Shown here one piece after another: positions 25,476 through 33,610 of a stretch of DNA of 64,000 bases. This stretch comes from Bilifractor sp002394235 (GTDB taxonomy: Bacteria > Bacillota > Clostridia > Lachnospirales > Lachnospiraceae), in contig NZ_JBQKGJ010000017.1 in NCBI RefSeq assembly GCF_052118845.1, positions 1 to 64,000 of the forward strand, in the 5' to 3' direction. Both the position numbers and the translations under genes were made by a program. The notes below the pieces were generated by a model. The model was not told where the DNA came from. It worked only from the letters and a program-made list of their open reading frames with translations, and did no database searches. The stretch's first letter is position 1, and each line of letters begins with the position of its first letter.

Positions 25476-25537
25476 AGAGCATCACTCCCTTTCGTGAACA
25501 GTTTTATTGAGACCAATAAAGCTCCATAGTGCGGAAT

Positions 25538-26001
25538 TTATTCCCGAACCTGTGAATAGTAAATATATCTAATACTTCCGTCACTATTTAATACAAACGA
25601 CCATCTCTTCATGATTTGACGATAAAAGGATTCTATATCTTTCGTGTCACTCGGATAATCAGGCCAGCTTTCAATACTTGTCGCACCGGGATCATGAATA
25701 AAGGCGCCCAAGCCGCCCCCGGTATTGTTTTATTTATCGTATAATTTTCATACGCTATATCCTTACCTGTTGTGACATCATAAGTGAAAGCCCATCCACC
25801 TATCGGCTGTGGCGCACCCATGGAGATATATTCCGCGACTGCCGCTGCATAGCCTGCTCTTGCATTTGCTTGATTGGTAGCCATCCGAGCCTTCCTAAGC
25901 TGATTATTGAAGATCGGTATGGATATCGCCACGAGCACTCCGATTATCGCAACCACAATGAGGAGTTCAGCAAGGGTGAAGCCTTTATTATTCTTTTTCA
26001 T
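25538..26001 (-). pseudogene. Type IV pilin gene with a frameshift in its C-terminal domain
   Basis: It starts intact (MKKNNKG/FTLAELLIVVAIIG, NNQLRKARMATNQANARAGY). The literal frame ends after 122 codons at 25633 with an atypical tail. Adding one A to the A4 run near the ITINKT codons restores a pilin-like end (NNTGGGLGAFIHDPGATS through YIYYSQVRE), stopping at 25538-25540. This is a probable slippage frameshift, either a pseudogene or a phase-variable form. Confidence 0.75.
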
Positions 26002-26026
26002 TGGGCATCACTCCCCTCTCATAATT

Positions 26027-26202
26027 ACGCCCACAGTTCTTAAAATTGCGGAAAACGACCTTATTACGCGCAAATGTGCACGTTGAAAATTGCAGGTCAG
26101 GTGGTCCATCCCGGTCGTCTCCCTATGGGCTGATGAACCACATTCTTATATTACGCCCGCAGGTTCCGAAATCTGCGGAAAATAGCCTCATACTGCGCAA
26201 TA
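26027..26202. repeat. Diverged 50-bp direct repeat between pilin genes
   Basis: ATTACGCCC ... TGCGGAAAA ... GCGCAA recurs at about 26027-26074 and 26153-26202 with many substitutions. The 316-bp gap 26002-26317 otherwise holds only the terminator at 26261; no ORF. Confidence 0.5.
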
Positions 26203-26260
26203 GTCTAGGGTCATTACAAGCGATGGACAGGCGCGCGTAATAGCTTATGATATGAAGAAA

Positions 26261-26283
26261 CCCTCCAGATTGCTCCGGAGGGC
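26261..26283 (-). terminator. Terminator of the major pilin gene
   Basis: On the minus strand GCCCTCCGGAGCAATCTGGAGGGTTTCTT: a 7-8 bp GC-rich stem and a T-rich tail, 35 bp after the stop of the pilin at 26318. It would separate pilA transcription from the array. Confidence 0.8.
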
Positions 26284-26317
26284 ATTAATTTCTAATGCTG
26301 AATAAGTTAATCTTTAA

Positions 26318-26743
26318 TTAATTATATGTTAATGCAGCAACACCAGTAGAACGCGTCACGGTAATTGTAGCAGTACCATTAGCAGTAGGATCACCAGCAT
26401 CCATGCTACCTATTTTGCTACCTTTAAGGTTGGAGCTCTGCCAACCAGCAGTTGTTTGCGTTAACTGTACTGTGGCTGTCAACGTATCTGAATCAGCCTT
26501 TGCATCATTTATTGTAATATTACCTTCAGTAGACGCTGTAACTGCTTCGCCCGTAAGAGCATCAGCGGCAAGTTCTGCGTAAGCAGAGCGAATGTTAGCC
26601 GCATCCGTCGCCTCTCTTGCCTTCTCGAGCTGTGCTGTGAAGATCGGAATGCTGATCGCCACCAGAACACCAATGATTGCTACAACAATGAGCAGCTCAG
26701 CAAGTGTGAATCCCTTCTTGCTGTTTTTTAATTTTTTCAACAT
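26318..26743 (-). CDS. pilA: Probable major type IV pilin (PilA)
   Basis: 141 aa. MLKKLKNSKKG/FTLAELLIVVAIIG, then TAQLEKAREATDAANIRSAY; Glu5 is present. The C-terminal domain is compact and Thr/Ala-rich (ATVQLTQTTAGWQSSNL). It is nominated as the major subunit because it has the best promoter in the locus (26810-26838) and its own terminator, and sits first after pilO. It is homologous over the N-terminal half to seven other pilin genes downstream. Confidence 0.88.
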   Translation of the reverse strand: MLKKLKNSKKGFTLAELLIVVAIIGVLVAISIPIFTAQLEKAREATDAANIRSAYAELAADALTGEAVTASTEGNITINDAKADSDTLTATVQLTQTTAGWQSSNLKGSKIGSMDAGDPTANGTATITVTRSTGVAALTYN

Positions 26744-26809
26744 TTTTCAGGTCCTCCTCTTAAATATCATTTCCTCTTAACTAAGGAAATAAAAATTATT
26801 ACTGATATT

Positions 26810-26838
26810 ATAATATATGCTTTTTCGTCATTTGACAA
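26810..26838 (-). promoter_or_regulatory. Strong sigma-70 type promoter of the major pilin gene
   Basis: TTGTCA (26833-26838), 17 bp, TATTAT (26810-26815) on the minus strand, about 65 bp upstream of the pilin ATG. Confidence 0.82.
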
Positions 26839-26930
26839 GTCTAGTCATGTGAATTACTGCCCAAATTTTGTCGATTATTTTAATCAATCTAGACGAAATT
26901 AGAGAATCGGCGGAATTTTATGGGCTTCAT

Positions 26931-27563
26931 TCAGTATGATGCAGCGGAACTTGAAGTGGTGTCGTCTGTCTGGCTTTCGTCGGATGAACTATCGACGATG
27001 ATGCCGCTGGTGTCTGTCGCTCCCTGGAGTGTCTCAAAGAAGGTCACCTTCATGGATACACTGACCGGTCCACTCTGCAGAACGCCGCTGTCGCTGCCGG
27101 CTGCGATGTCGAGATCGCTGATCAGGCAGCGGTATCTGCAGGAGTACAGGCTGCTGATTATTTTTTCCGCCTCCGCATAGCTGTTGGAGGTGAAGGTGAT
27201 GTTGATATTTCTGCGAACCGTATTGTCTGTCGCCTCCGGCTCCTCGAAATCGAAGTTGTAGACGGAGGTTCCGGAGAAGATGTTGTTCAGCTCCGTCATC
27301 TCATTGCTGAGGTTGTTGTAGGTGGCGACCTCGCCGGAATATGCCACTGTGCCGTTGGCGATGTCCTGCTTCATCTGGCTGATCATTGCCGCTCTCTTCT
27401 GCTCCAGTGTGATCTGGCTGTCCAGATCCGTGGTGTCATAACTGCGGAGCTGTGACTCGAGGTAATCATAGGTGAAAAAATAATAGATGAATCCCAGCAG
27501 GGCAAAGGTCAGTATCAGGATGAGGACAGTTTCTTTTTTGGAAAATTTACGATTAAGTTTCAT
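26931..27563 (-). CDS. pilO: PilO-like type IV pilus assembly protein
   Basis: 210 aa with a short cytoplasmic N-terminus, one TM (TVLILILTFALLGFIYYFF), a coiled stretch (LDSQITLEQKRAAMISQMKQ) and an alpha/beta ferredoxin-like tail. The topology and place after pilN identify it as the PilO-type alignment-complex component. It overlaps pilN by 4 bp. The Ser/Thr/Asp-rich C-terminus is unusual. Confidence 0.72.
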   Translation of the reverse strand: MKLNRKFSKKETVLILILTFALLGFIYYFFTYDYLESQLRSYDTTDLDSQITLEQKRAAMISQMKQDIANGTVAYSGEVATYNNLSNEMTELNNIFSGTSVYNFDFEEPEATDNTVRRNINITFTSNSYAEAEKIISSLYSCRYRCLISDLDIAAGSDSGVLQSGPVSVSMKVTFFETLQGATDTSGIIVDSSSDESQTDDTTSSSAASY

Positions 27564-28306
27564 TGATTTTCCATTCCCTCACTTTCTGCTTCCTGCTTCT
27601 TGGCCGCAAGCTGATCCGTCAGCGATGGCTCCCCGTCGCCGGACGAACTGGATACGGCACCGGTCGGGGAGGTAAAGGTGATGGTGATCTCCGCCGTCAC
27701 AACGCCTGTGTCTGTGCTGTCATCTCCTGTGGATGCGGTAGAAGGCGAGACATACTGTACGATGTCGCTGCTCTGGAGTGCCTGGACCACGTCGGAGACT
27801 TCAGACAATGTCGTCCGCTCGATGGTCAGCGTCGCGGTGTTGCCGGTAATTGATATGCTCTTGATTCCGCTGTCAACCTGAACATCCTGGTCAATCACCT
27901 GCATCATTTTTGCCCGGTCCTGCATGGCCAGCTCGTCGGAATTCATGTATCCGGTTCCGTAGTGGCTGTACTGACCGCTCACATCGTCATAGACGCTGTT
28001 AGACGATACAAGTTCCTTGAGCTGTTCCTGCTTCGCGCCGTATTCCGCCTGTGCGGTATTGATCTCGTTCAGCTTGTCCAGCACCATGAACTTGGTGAAG
28101 ATCCCGAGTGCCACGAGAAAAATGCCAAAGACCACCAGATCGAAGGCGATGCGTTTTCCGTTGTTCTCGTGGAAGACCAGATTGATGCTTGTCTTTGTCG
28201 GGTATTTTCCTTTTCCCCGTGCGCCGGTGCTGCTCTTTTGCGGCTTTTTGCCGCTTCCGGAAGCGCCGGGGCCGATTTCCATACTTAACAGATCTTTCAG
28301 GCTCAA
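27560..28306 (-). CDS. pilN: PilN-like type IV pilus assembly protein
   Basis: 248 aa. The cytoplasmic N-terminus contains SINLVFHENNGKR (a variant of the INL motif that binds PilM), one TM (LVVFGIFLVALGIFTKF), a coiled region, then a small alpha/beta domain and a disordered Ser/Asp-rich C-terminus. It lies between pilM and pilO with 15-bp and overlapping junctions. Confidence 0.75.
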   Translation of the reverse strand: MSLKDLLSMEIGPGASGSGKKPQKSSTGARGKGKYPTKTSINLVFHENNGKRIAFDLVVFGIFLVALGIFTKFMVLDKLNEINTAQAEYGAKQEQLKELVSSNSVYDDVSGQYSHYGTGYMNSDELAMQDRAKMMQVIDQDVQVDSGIKSISITGNTATLTIERTTLSEVSDVVQALQSSDIVQYVSPSTASTGDDSTDTGVVTAEITITFTSPTGAVSSSSGDGEPSLTDQLAAKKQEAESEGMENQ

Positions 28307-28321
28307 TGCTTATTCCTCCCC

Positions 28322-29323
28322 TTAGAACATGGTGATTCCGACCGACTGCGGCCCGAGGATCATGCTCTCATCAAACTCCGGTTTCGTCTCGATGAGATCG
28401 GCGATGCTGATCTGAGGCAGCTCGACGTTCTCTGCAATTTCCTTCATGAGTCCGTCGATTCTCGATCCGCCGCCGCAGTAGTACAGCTTGTCGATGTTGT
28501 TGTTCGGATTATTGAAGCTGTAGAAATTGAGCACACGCATGATCTGAACGGCCATGCTGTTGTACAGGTCCTGAATCTGCTGGTCATCCTGGATGATGTC
28601 CTTCTGATCGTCCAGACTGCTCATATCGATATTTTTCACCGTTTTCTCATTCAGGCCGACCACTTCCGCGTAAGCCTTCGCCAGTTCGTGACATCCCGGC
28701 TCCATGCTTCGTGTGATTTCGTACTCTCCCTTCGGAAAAAAATGAAGATTGATGGTACGGTCGCCGGCATCGAGGATGACATAGTCTCTGCTTCCTTTTT
28801 CGATGCTGTGCCGTTTCTCGAAGTCCTGAATAATCGTGCGGAAGGCGATTACCTCCGGAGCGATGATTTCCAGTCTGAGGCCGGCTCTTCTGCACATGGC
28901 GGTGTAGTTCTGAATCAGATTTTTACTGGCAGCCACCGCAAGGAGCTCCATTTTCTTCTCGTTTCGGCCGATTACCGCATAATCGTAGATATATTTGTCG
29001 AAATCCTCTGTGATGTAATCGTGAAATTCAAAGGGAAGGTTAACCTTCAGCTGACTGATCGTCATCAGCGGAAGTTCCATCCGCCGGATATAGGCTGTGT
29101 TCTCCGGCATCGCGACAGCCGCTGTCCGGCAGCTAATGCCGTTTGCCTTCATCAGTTCCTTGATGAAATCTCCTGCCGCGTCCCAGGATGTGACGCGTCC
29201 GTCCTTTACGAGGTGCTCCGGCACCCGCTCGCTCACAAATCGGACCGGGACATTGTTCTGGCACAGCGTCATCTTGATCCGGTAATTCCCGATATCGATT
29301 CCCAGTATCTTATTCTTTGGCAT
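28322..29323 (-). CDS. pilM: PilM actin-like type IV pilus assembly ATPase
   Basis: 333 aa. The FtsA/PilM fold is visible: ILGIDIGNYRIKM phosphate-1 loop at the N-terminus, VILDAGDRTINLHFF phosphate-2, and LYYCGGGSRIDGLMKEI adenosine motif. It should sit on the cytoplasmic membrane face and bind the PilN N-terminus. It is followed by pilN after 15 bp. Confidence 0.88.
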   Translation of the reverse strand: MPKNKILGIDIGNYRIKMTLCQNNVPVRFVSERVPEHLVKDGRVTSWDAAGDFIKELMKANGISCRTAAVAMPENTAYIRRMELPLMTISQLKVNLPFEFHDYITEDFDKYIYDYAVIGRNEKKMELLAVAASKNLIQNYTAMCRRAGLRLEIIAPEVIAFRTIIQDFEKRHSIEKGSRDYVILDAGDRTINLHFFPKGEYEITRSMEPGCHELAKAYAEVVGLNEKTVKNIDMSSLDDQKDIIQDDQQIQDLYNSMAVQIMRVLNFYSFNNPNNNIDKLYYCGGGSRIDGLMKEIAENVELPQISIADLIETKPEFDESMILGPQSVGITMF

Positions 29324-29516
29324 AGCACGCCCTCATTCCCGTTATGTTTTTTGCCTCGTGATACAGACTATTCTATATTATATCAGATCAGATCAAGTTC
29401 ATATACCCTTCTGTTTGTCATATCGCACAGATCAGGTACTTCCTATTGTGGAACGATTCGAAAAACGTTTATGAATTTCTTCTGTAAATCTTACCGCGCG
29501 GATCAGGTACCTCCTG

Positions 29517-30290
29517 TCAGAACAGGCTCAGGTACCACCCGGTTACGGCTTGGCCGAACAGGATGCTGATCCAGGTTGCGATGGAGATTGCCGGACCGAA
29601 GGGGATTCTGTGTTCCCTGCGGATCGCGGCAAAAATCAGTCCGATGATACAGGACAGAATCAGATTAAACAGTCCGGTTACCGGTCCGGTGAAGAGTCCT
29701 GCCATGAAGAAAAGCTTGATGTCTCCGCCTCCGAGTCCTTCCTTGCCGGTGACCCTGTCAAAGAGAAGTGAAAGCAGAAGCAATGCCCCTGCAATGACGG
29801 CTCCGCCCAGAAGGCCTGAGATCAGCTGGTCTTTGATTTTTTCCCCGGTGAAGGGAAGGGTAACCGCCCACAGCACAATACCTGCCACGATGAAGCCGTT
29901 CGGAATTTCAAAGGTATCCAGGTCGGTCAGGGAAAGTCCGAGAAGGATACAGGACAGGATCATGTACCGCATCGTGAGAATGCTGATCCCGTATCGGAGA
30001 TATACACCTGTGAAGGCGCAGGCGAGAATCAGCTCCGCGATCATGTACCGCGGGGAAATCTTCTCATGGCAGTACCGGCATCTGCCCTTCAGAAACAGGT
30101 AGCTGAAGATCGGCACCAGGTCCGCCGCTGAAAGCGGATGACCGCAGACCGCACAGTGGCTTCTGCCCTTCAGCACGCTCTCGCCGTGCACAATCCGCCA
30201 CGCAAGGCAGTTGATAAAGCTGCCGAAGACGGCACCGAAGACGAAGCTGACGACTCCTCCGTATATTGTCAGAAATAGAGTTGGTTCCAC
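29517..30290 (-). CDS. pilD: Prepilin peptidase / N-methyltransferase (A24 family)
   Basis: 257 aa, about eight TM. The N-terminal methyltransferase-type domain has the zinc tetracysteine (CAVCGHPL and CRYCHEK). The catalytic aspartates are in LTDLDTFEIPNG and GGGDIKLFF. It cuts the G/F bond in the pilin leaders downstream and methylates Phe1. The 193-bp gap to pilM contains two copies of GATCAGGTACYTCCT and nothing else recognisable. Confidence 0.92.
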   Translation of the reverse strand: MEPTLFLTIYGGVVSFVFGAVFGSFINCLAWRIVHGESVLKGRSHCAVCGHPLSAADLVPIFSYLFLKGRCRYCHEKISPRYMIAELILACAFTGVYLRYGISILTMRYMILSCILLGLSLTDLDTFEIPNGFIVAGIVLWAVTLPFTGEKIKDQLISGLLGGAVIAGALLLLSLLFDRVTGKEGLGGGDIKLFFMAGLFTGPVTGLFNLILSCIIGLIFAAIRREHRIPFGPAISIATWISILFGQAVTGWYLSLF

Positions 30291-30307
30291 CGTGATTACC
30301 CCTCATA

Positions 30308-30376
30308 TCAAATACACAATTCAACGCTGTTCAAATACACAGTTCACCACTGTTCAAATACGCAGCTCAAATGCTC
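30308..30376 (-). repeat. 23-bp tandem repeats upstream of pilD
   Basis: Three units of a 23-bp sequence beginning TCAAATACACA start at 30308, 30331 and 30354, just outside the pilD start. The remaining gap to 30482 shows no gene. Confidence 0.88.
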
Positions 30377-30482
30377 AGTTGCTTCCACAGATACTCCAGG
30401 AGCCGATCCCGTAAATCGATCAACTGGTGCGGCGTATTTTACCGCAGTGCACGGATGCCACAGCCTCCGATATCTGTCTGCT

Positions 30483-31058
30483 TCATGATGATGCGGCCGC
30501 GCCGAGACCGGCTATTTTCGTCCCGGTTTTCGCGGCATCCTTCTCGATCTGATCCTTCTGCTCTGTGTTCAGCCGCCGTTTCTCACTGATGGTCATGAGG
30601 GTGTAGTCGTAGGCGGTCAGTGTGTGTCCCTGCCATCTTGGGTGAACCACCGTCCCGTTGTCCTCCACGGATAGCGCGAGAAGCTGCCCGCCGTTCTTTC
30701 CTCCGAGATTCGGAATACCGAGCGCTCCTGTCTCCCCGTTCGCGTTGTGCCTGCGGTCGGAGCGCCCGTACCCCTCGATCTTCCCGATCTCATCCCAGCC
30801 GAGCATCCGGCTGTTGACAGAGTCGAAATAGTAGGTGACATCACCTCCGAACCCGTCTTCCATGTACTGGACCTTTGCTGCCTTGATGGCATTCTCGACC
30901 TGGTTCCGGTCGAAGGTCATCTTCGCATCGTTCAGGTGACGGATATACATTCGAACCGCAAACATGCCGCAGAAAAAAATCACCGCGATCAGAAGAACTG
31001 CGGTCAGGTTCGCGATTCCCCGCTTATTTCTGATTATCGATCGATTTCGCTTCCCCAT
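30483..31058 (-). CDS. Unrecognised pilus-operon protein with one N-terminal membrane segment
   Basis: 191 aa. A basic N-terminus (MGKRNRSIIRNKRG) is followed by one TM (NLTAVLLIAVIFFCGMFAV), then a helix (DRNQVENAIKAAKVQYM) and a Gly/Asn-rich region. There is no canonical G/FTLxE leader. Position between pilC and pilD suggests a minor pilin-like or structural pilus component; it could also be TadE-like. No residue pattern allows a firmer call. Confidence 0.65.
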   Translation of the reverse strand: MGKRNRSIIRNKRGIANLTAVLLIAVIFFCGMFAVRMYIRHLNDAKMTFDRNQVENAIKAAKVQYMEDGFGGDVTYYFDSVNSRMLGWDEIGKIEGYGRSDRRHNANGETGALGIPNLGGKNGGQLLALSVEDNGTVVHPRWQGHTLTAYDYTLMTISEKRRLNTEQKDQIEKDAAKTGTKIAGLGAAASS

Positions 31059-31062
31059 TCTT

Positions 31063-31141
31063 GCCGTTCCTCTGTTTCAGTTCATTCTCTGATCTGCCGT
31101 TCCCCTGCTTCAGTTCATTCTCTGATCCGCCGTTCCTCTCT
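31063..31141 (-). repeat. 33-bp tandem repeats after pilC
   Basis: Units start at 31063, 31096 and 31129 (GCCGTTCC.CTG.TTCAGTT core, third copy partial). They fill almost exactly the gap between the pilC stop and the next start. Confidence 0.9.
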
Positions 31142-32355
31142 TACATCAGGTTGTACATCGTAAACATCGGCAGGTAGACGGAGATGACGATGAACCCGGC
31201 AAAGAAGGCAAGAAAAATCAGAAGCGTGGGCTCCAGCTTTGCCAGTGCCTGTTTTGTCCGATAGTCCGCTTCGTTGTTGTAGTACTCTCCGATTGTCTGC
31301 AAGGTATCCTCCAGCGAACCGGTTTCCTCTCCGATCGCGGTCATCTGTTTGAGGTTGTCTGGAAAATAGGCGCTCGCCTCGATGCATTTGCCCAGGGGCT
31401 GTCCTTCCTCAATCTTCGGCTGCATAGCCGCTACATCACGCCGGAACAGCTCATTGTCCATGACCTTTGCCGTTACCGCCACGGCATTGTTGACCGTAAG
31501 ACCGGATGCCAGAAGCACAGACATTGTATCCGCGAACTGAGCAGCACTGTTGGCTGTGTTGATTTTTCCCATGACAGGCATCCGAAGCTGGAGTTTTCCC
31601 TTGACAAGCGCGCCCTTATCGGTTCGGAAGTAGACGGACAGTCCGATCACGGCTGCCAGGATGATAATCACGAACAGTCCCCACCACTTTGCGAAGAAAT
31701 TCGAGATCGCGATGGTGATCTGTGTCATCATGGGCAGATTGCCGCCGAGCGACTCAAAGGTGCTCGTGAGCGTCGGGATCACCTTCGCCATGATGATGAT
31801 CAGGACAATGATCGCTACGATGACGACAAAGATCGGATAAGTCATCGCCGCCTTGATCTTCTCCTGATTTTTGCTTGCGTTTTCATAGTAAATCTGCATC
31901 TTGGAGAAGGAGTTCTCGATAGTACCTGACTGCTCACCTGCCCGGATTGTTTCAATAAAGGTCGATGGAAAAACGCCCTTCCCGTTTCGTTCGAGGCTGG
32001 ACGCAAGGCTGCTTCCATCCTCAACATCAGCGGCGACCTCCTGCAGCATCTTCTTCAGTTTTTTGTCCTCGGTCTGCTCGGCGATCATTGAGATGCACCG
32101 CCCGACCGGCATACCCGATCTCAGCATTACGGCAAACTGGGAGCAGAGAACGGAAAGAATCTTGGCGTTTACCTTCGGTTTCCCGCCGAACTCCATGGAC
32201 AGCACATTACGGGATTCCTTCACAGCGGAAATTTCAGTGATGATCGGGCAGCTCTGCCGGATCTTCTGCACCGCTGAATACTCATCCGGCGCCTGCACGA
32301 CACCACGGATTGATTTGCCGTCGGTATCAATGGCGCGGTACTGGTATGTAGTCAT
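31141..32355 (-). CDS. pilC: PilC type IV pilus inner-membrane platform protein
   Basis: 404 aa, the normal length. Two T2SSF domains each end in TM pairs (TYPIFVVIVAIIVLIIIMAK; LLIFLAFFAGFIVISVYLPM). Motifs include FRTDKGALVKGKLQLRMPVMG and GEETGSLEDTLQTIGEYYNNE. It anchors the motor ATPases and feeds pilin subunits. It starts 14 bp after pilT. Confidence 0.93.
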   Translation of the reverse strand: MTTYQYRAIDTDGKSIRGVVQAPDEYSAVQKIRQSCPIITEISAVKESRNVLSMEFGGKPKVNAKILSVLCSQFAVMLRSGMPVGRCISMIAEQTEDKKLKKMLQEVAADVEDGSSLASSLERNGKGVFPSTFIETIRAGEQSGTIENSFSKMQIYYENASKNQEKIKAAMTYPIFVVIVAIIVLIIIMAKVIPTLTSTFESLGGNLPMMTQITIAISNFFAKWWGLFVIIILAAVIGLSVYFRTDKGALVKGKLQLRMPVMGKINTANSAAQFADTMSVLLASGLTVNNAVAVTAKVMDNELFRRDVAAMQPKIEEGQPLGKCIEASAYFPDNLKQMTAIGEETGSLEDTLQTIGEYYNNEADYRTKQALAKLEPTLLIFLAFFAGFIVISVYLPMFTMYNLM

Positions 32356-32369
32356 ATGCTATTTCCCTC

Positions 32370-33422
32370 TCAGAACATGAATTTCTTCTTCATATAATCG
32401 GCATCGTTGCACGCCTCCAGTGCGGTCTCCGGCGTGATCTTGCGGTCCGCGGCGAGCTCGAGGAGGAAGTTGTCCATCGTAACACTGCCCTCCGCTGCGG
32501 ATGTGAGCATCGCGGAATGCATCTGCGGTGTTTTGCCCTCGCGGATCAGATTTCGTATGGAAGTCGTGACGATCATGACTTCCGCCGCAAGAATCCGGCC
32601 CTTGCCGCCTGCTCTGGGCAGAAGCTGCTGCGAGAGAACCGCGTTCAATGTGGTTGACAGCTCCATACGGATCTGTGGCTGTCTCTCTTCCGGAAAAACG
32701 CCGACCATGCGGTCGATGGAATCGACGGCTGAGTTCGTGTGCAGCGTCGCGAAGACGAGATGACCGGTCTCTGCTGCCGTCAGCGCCGTCTCAATTGTGG
32801 TCAGATCACGCATCTCGCCGATCAGAATGACATCGGGGTCTTCCCGCAGAACCGCCCGAAGTCCGTCCTCGTAGCTTCTGGTGTCTGTTCCGATCTCTCT
32901 CTGGTTGATGATGCTCTTCTTCGGCTCGTACAGGTACTCGATCGGATCCTCCAGCGTTACAATATGCTCGGCACGGGTCTCGTTGATCCGGTTCAACAGA
33001 GCCGCGAGTGTTGTGGATTTTCCGGAACCGGTCTCGCCGGTGACGAGCACGATGCCCTTCCGGTAATTGGCGAACTTCTCTGCCGCCTTCGGAAGCCCCA
33101 GCTCCTCGACCTCCGGGATATGATTGCTCAGGATACGCAGTGCTGCTGAGATATGGCCTCTCTGGTGAAACAGGTTGATACGGACACGCTCGCCGCCGAT
33201 GGACGCCGCCATGTCCAGTTCTCCGATATCACGAATGGAATCGTAATGCTCTCCCGCCAGTTTCTCGGCTATTTTTTTGCAGTCATCATCGGTCAGAATA
33301 TCACTTGTCAGATCCTGAAGTATTCCGTCCACACGAATTTTCGGCGGAAGTCCGCAGATCAGGTGGATATCTGATGCGCGCATCGCTGCTGCTGTCATAA
33401 CCATTTGGTCGACCTTCATCAT
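32370..33422 (-). CDS. pilT: PilT retraction-type ATPase
   Basis: About 350 aa from ATG 33422 (GAGAGG upstream; an earlier in-frame start is at 33446). PilT marks: ASDIHLICGLPPKIRVDG, Walker A VTGETGSGKSTTLAALLN, Asp box EHIVTLEDPIEYLY, Walker B PDVILIGEMRDLTTIETALT, His box GHLVFATLHTNSA. AIRNLIREGK and LLPRAGG, typical of the retraction ATPase, are also visible (the first as SIRNLIREGK). It supports twitching or DNA uptake by depolymerising pili. Confidence 0.93.
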   Translation of the reverse strand: MMKVDQMVMTAAAMRASDIHLICGLPPKIRVDGILQDLTSDILTDDDCKKIAEKLAGEHYDSIRDIGELDMAASIGGERVRINLFHQRGHISAALRILSNHIPEVEELGLPKAAEKFANYRKGIVLVTGETGSGKSTTLAALLNRINETRAEHIVTLEDPIEYLYEPKKSIINQREIGTDTRSYEDGLRAVLREDPDVILIGEMRDLTTIETALTAAETGHLVFATLHTNSAVDSIDRMVGVFPEERQPQIRMELSTTLNAVLSQQLLPRAGGKGRILAAEVMIVTTSIRNLIREGKTPQMHSAMLTSAAEGSVTMDNFLLELAADRKITPETALEACNDADYMKKKFMF

Positions 33423-33607
33423 TTCTTTATGCCTCTCATTTCCCAAACCGCTCTATTCATGTCAGCTATCCCTGCCATTCTATTCAAGTCGGCTATCCCT
33501 GTAATTCTATCCAGGTCAGCTATCCCTGCAATCATAAATGCATCCCGAATTTTCAAATAAGCTTGTAAATTCCCAGGCTCAGCAAAGAAAGCAGTCTTAC
33601 CATCCAT
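33419..33607 (-). CDS. Small ORF between pilB and pilT built from 27-bp repeats
   Basis: 62 codons. It starts 3 nt after the pilB stop (TGAGTAATG) and its stop overlaps the pilT start (ATGATG). The middle is three 9-residue repeats (IAGIADLDR, ITGIADLNR, MAGIADMNR) encoded by 27-bp tandem units at 33453-33533. The tight spacing would allow translational coupling of pilT to pilB through this frame, but it may be only an open spacer. No homology recognised. Confidence 0.4.
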   Translation of the reverse strand: MDGKTAFFAEPGNLQAYLKIRDAFMIAGIADLDRITGIADLNRMAGIADMNRAVWEMRGIKK

Positions 33608-33610
33608 TAC

